Source: Wolfiporia cocos
Taxonomy: Eukaryota; Basidiomycota; Agaricomycetes; Polyporales; Phaeolaceae
Length of the DNA: 64,000 nucleotides
Reading direction: 5' to 3'
Assembly (NCBI GenBank): GCA_029448655.1
Contig: JACCLO010000003.1
Location: forward strand, 3,286,001-3,350,000
The notes under the pieces were generated by a model. That model had not been told where the DNA came from and did no database searches. It saw nothing but the letters and a program-made list of their open reading frames with translations. The position numbers and the translations under genes are program-made. Shown piece after piece: positions 61,570 through 64,000 of this stretch (positions are counted from its first letter, which is position 1; the number at the start of each line of letters is the position of its first letter).

Positions 61570-64000
61570 GAGAAAGCAGCGCATGTAATTACCTCGTTCG
61601 AGAAGAATCGATCCCTCTTCATCCCGGTTATCATGACGTTGGCAAAACCCGTGAAGTGCAATGCACTAATCGACTCAGGAGCAATGTCGAACCTAATCCA
61701 CAGCAGAGTGGTAGAAAAATACAAGGTGCCCACGCAACCCTTGAAGAACCCGATCATCGTCAAAAATGTTGACGGAACAGAAAACAAAGATGGGCGAATA
61801 GACCGAGAAGCCACCATACTACTACGATATCCGAAGACCCAGAAAACGCGAAAAGTCCGATTCCTAGTAGGATCAATCGGAACAGAGAATATGATCCTAG
61901 GGTATGGATGGCTAAAAGACGAAAACCCCACAATCGACTGGAAGGACCAAACAGTCGATGTACGATCAATACTAGGGGCAGAAGAAAAGAAACAGGAAAC
62001 CACGATCCGAATGGATATGGTAGAAATGGTAGTTGCCCCAGAAGGGAAAATTCCAACAAGGGGGACCCAAGAAGCTGCAGGATACGACCTTTACGCCGCA
62101 GAAGAAACCGAGATTCCCGCCGGAGGATGGAAACTCGTCTCCACAGGAGTAAAAATGAAGATCCAGAAGGGATCGTACGGAAGGTTGGCTGGACGATCAG
62201 GCAACACCCTCAGACACGGATTGGTAGTACAAGCCGGAGTCATAGACTCGGACTACCGAGGAGACGTTGGAGCCATTATCTTCAACTACTCAGACAAAGC
62301 ACATAGGATTATCCCGGGAATGCGAATAGCCCAGATAATATTCGAACGACACCTCACCCCCGACATCATAGAGGTCGAAGACCTAGACGAGACAGAACGA
62401 GGGGAGAAAGGGTTTGGATCCACAGACCAACCAGAAGAAACAAATCAACGATTATACACTCCTGAAGAATATGAAGCAATCCGACGCTTCACGAAAGCAG
62501 ACCCCAAGATCATAGGAAAAAAAGGGGAGATGCGAAGGAAATTCCGAACGAAGATACAAATCATCAATGCTGTCAGGAAAGCATTAACGAAATCCCAAGA
62601 ATTCGCGCAGAAAGCCCCCGAACCAGAACGGACGATTGAAGAAATGGTCCCGAAACACCTACTGGACTTCGCCAAGGTGTTCAGCAAGGAGTCCACAGCA
62701 GCGTTCCCCCCGTCGAGACCATGGGACCACGCAATCGAATTCAAACCCGATTTTGTGCCGAAAGACTGCAAAGTCTATGCACTCTCGCTTAAAGAGCAAC
62801 AGGCGCTGGACGAATTCCTAAAAGAAAACTTGGCCAAGGGATTCATAGTCCCTTCAAAATCCCCGATGGCGTCACCATTCTTTTTCGTTCCAAAGAAAGA
62901 CAGCGGCCTACGACCCTGTCAAGATTATCGATATCTGAACGAAGGGACGATAAAGAACGTCTATCCCTTGCCACTGATCTCAGAGCTCCTGGAAAAGCTA
63001 AAAGGAGCAAAGATCTTCACAAAAATGGACCTTAGAGCGGGATACAACAACGTGCGGATCAAGAAGGGAGACGAATGGAAAGCAGCCTTCAAAACAAACC
63101 GAGGGTTGTACGAGCCCACGGTTATGTTTTTCGGATTGTGCAACGCACCCGGGACCTTTCAGGCAATGATGAATGAAATCCTGAAAGAAGAAATCCTCGA
63201 AGGATGGGTGCTTGTTTATATGGACGACATCCTCGTTTTCTCAGAAGATGAGAAAACACACAAAGAACGGGAATGGCGGATCCTTCAGAAATTAGTGGAC
63301 AACCACCTCTTTGTGAAACCTGAGAAATGCGCCTTCGGCGTCGACCGAGTTGAGTTCCTAGGGCTGGTCATCACCCCAGGGAACATCCAGATGGACCCAG
63401 CGAAACTCAACGGGATTAAAGAATGGCCGACTCCCCGAAATCTCAAGGAAGTCAGATCCTTCCTAGGGTTTGCAAACTTCTATCGAAAATTCATCGACCA
63501 CTACTCAACGCACGCACGACCCCTGGTAGACCTCACAAAAACGGTCACAGGAACGGGGTTCCAGTGGACGGACAAAGAACAGAGAGCGTTCAACTTCATG
63601 AAGCAGGCATTCACGACGGCGCCCGCGCTAGGAACACCAGACAAGGAGAAACCATTCATCCTCGAAACAGATGCATCTCAGTTCGCCACAGGAGCAGTGC
63701 TGAAACAAACAGATGAAACAGGGCGCGAACGGCCAGTGGGATATCTCTCACAATCACTGACATCAACAGAACGGAACTACGAAATCTACGATCGCGAACT
63801 ACTCGGAATAGTCCGAGCATTAGAAGAATGGCGGCACCTATTGGAAGGAGGACCGCATCGGATCTTGATCCGAAGCGATCATCAGAACCTGACGTACTGG
63901 AGAAGCGCACAGCGCCTAAATCGGCGACAAGCGAGATGGCATCTATTCCTTTCACAATTCGACCTGAAATTGCAGCACGTCCCCGGAAGGAAACTAGTCA
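61540..64000 (+). CDS. Family 1 Pol (copy C), truncated by the window end within RNaseH
   Basis: Enters from the Gag stop in the -1 frame ([17 protein letters not shown] precedes the first Met at 61633). Protease ALIDSGA, full dUTPase ([43 protein letters not shown]), RT with VYMDDILVF, and RNaseH through [10 protein letters not shown] and [10 protein letters not shown]. The predicted protein is nearly identical to copy A ([10 protein letters not shown] against MVEMIVAPEG is one of the few changes seen). Integrase and later parts are outside the window. Confidence 0.93.

Larger units (their letters stand above)
50550..64000 (+). mobile_element. Family 1 Ty3/gypsy element C, interrupted by element B and cut by the window end
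   Basis: 5' LTR at 50550-51259, primer site and leader to 51309, then the 8391-bp element B, then gag from 59702 and pol to the window end. The halves join exactly: leader ...GGGCATATGA plus TATTTGGACC recreates the start seen in B (ATGATATTTGGACC), with TATGA duplicated. The 3' end and 3' LTR lie beyond the window. The duplication of C itself cannot be checked; the left flank is GCATG. Confidence 0.93.

Overview
The window looks like a repeat-rich stretch of a filamentous basidiomycete (Agaricomycete-type) genome. The few host genes have many short GT-AG introns (46-67 nt), are separated by long non-coding tracts, and sit among nested LTR retrotransposons. There is no rRNA, no CRISPR array and no bacterial-style operon. 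The genus is not determinable from the sequence alone.

Layout. 1-8289: the 3'-truncated copy (A, minus strand) of a Ty3/gypsy family here called family 1; its gag is split by a 931-bp solo LTR of another family. 8290-12883: repeats and a broken short-chain reductase (SDR) copy. 12884-14000: an apparently intact 3-exon SDR gene. 15300-15978: an inverted pair of tRNA-derived SINE-like units. 17426-20233: a 6-exon gene for a largely disordered 848-residue protein carrying KEN-box and D-box degron motifs. 20596-21068: a small TIR element. 21155-29354: a complete family 2 Ty3/gypsy element (D, minus) with one 2241-codon ORF, LTRs that look identical, and a 5-bp TSD. 31119-32569: a 7-exon 2OG-Fe(II) oxygenase gene. 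32823-32984: an interrupted tRNA-Lys(CUU). 33-50.5 kb: a graveyard of solo and nested LTRs, a gag-only copia-type element, two hAT-like TIR elements (one containing a CACTA-like element), decayed ORFs and CpG deserts. 50550-64000: family 1 element C (plus) interrupted at its gag start codon by a complete family 1 element B (minus, 51310-59700).

How the parts work together. Both Ty3/gypsy families carry a dUTPase domain but in opposite order relative to the protease: PR-dUTPase-RT in family 1, Gag-dUTPase-PR-RT in family 2. Both have a Tf1/sushi-type self-priming signature: an 11-nt sequence one base from the 5' LTR that is complementary to a segment about 28 nt downstream of the LTR TATA box. 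Family 1 separates Gag and Pol by a -1 frame with a T-run and a downstream hairpin at the Gag stop. Family 2 is a single ORF that reads through its polypurine tract into the 3' LTR. Family 1 also has coding sequence beyond the chromodomain that ends in two CCHC zinc knuckles. This extension, the dUTPase order swap and the self-priming signals are the most interesting things here.

Decay is dominated by CpG transitions. All four differences I could see between the two LTRs of B are CpG to TpG/CpA changes, old LTR relics have lost almost all CpG, and several premature stops are CGA or CAG to TGA/TAG changes.
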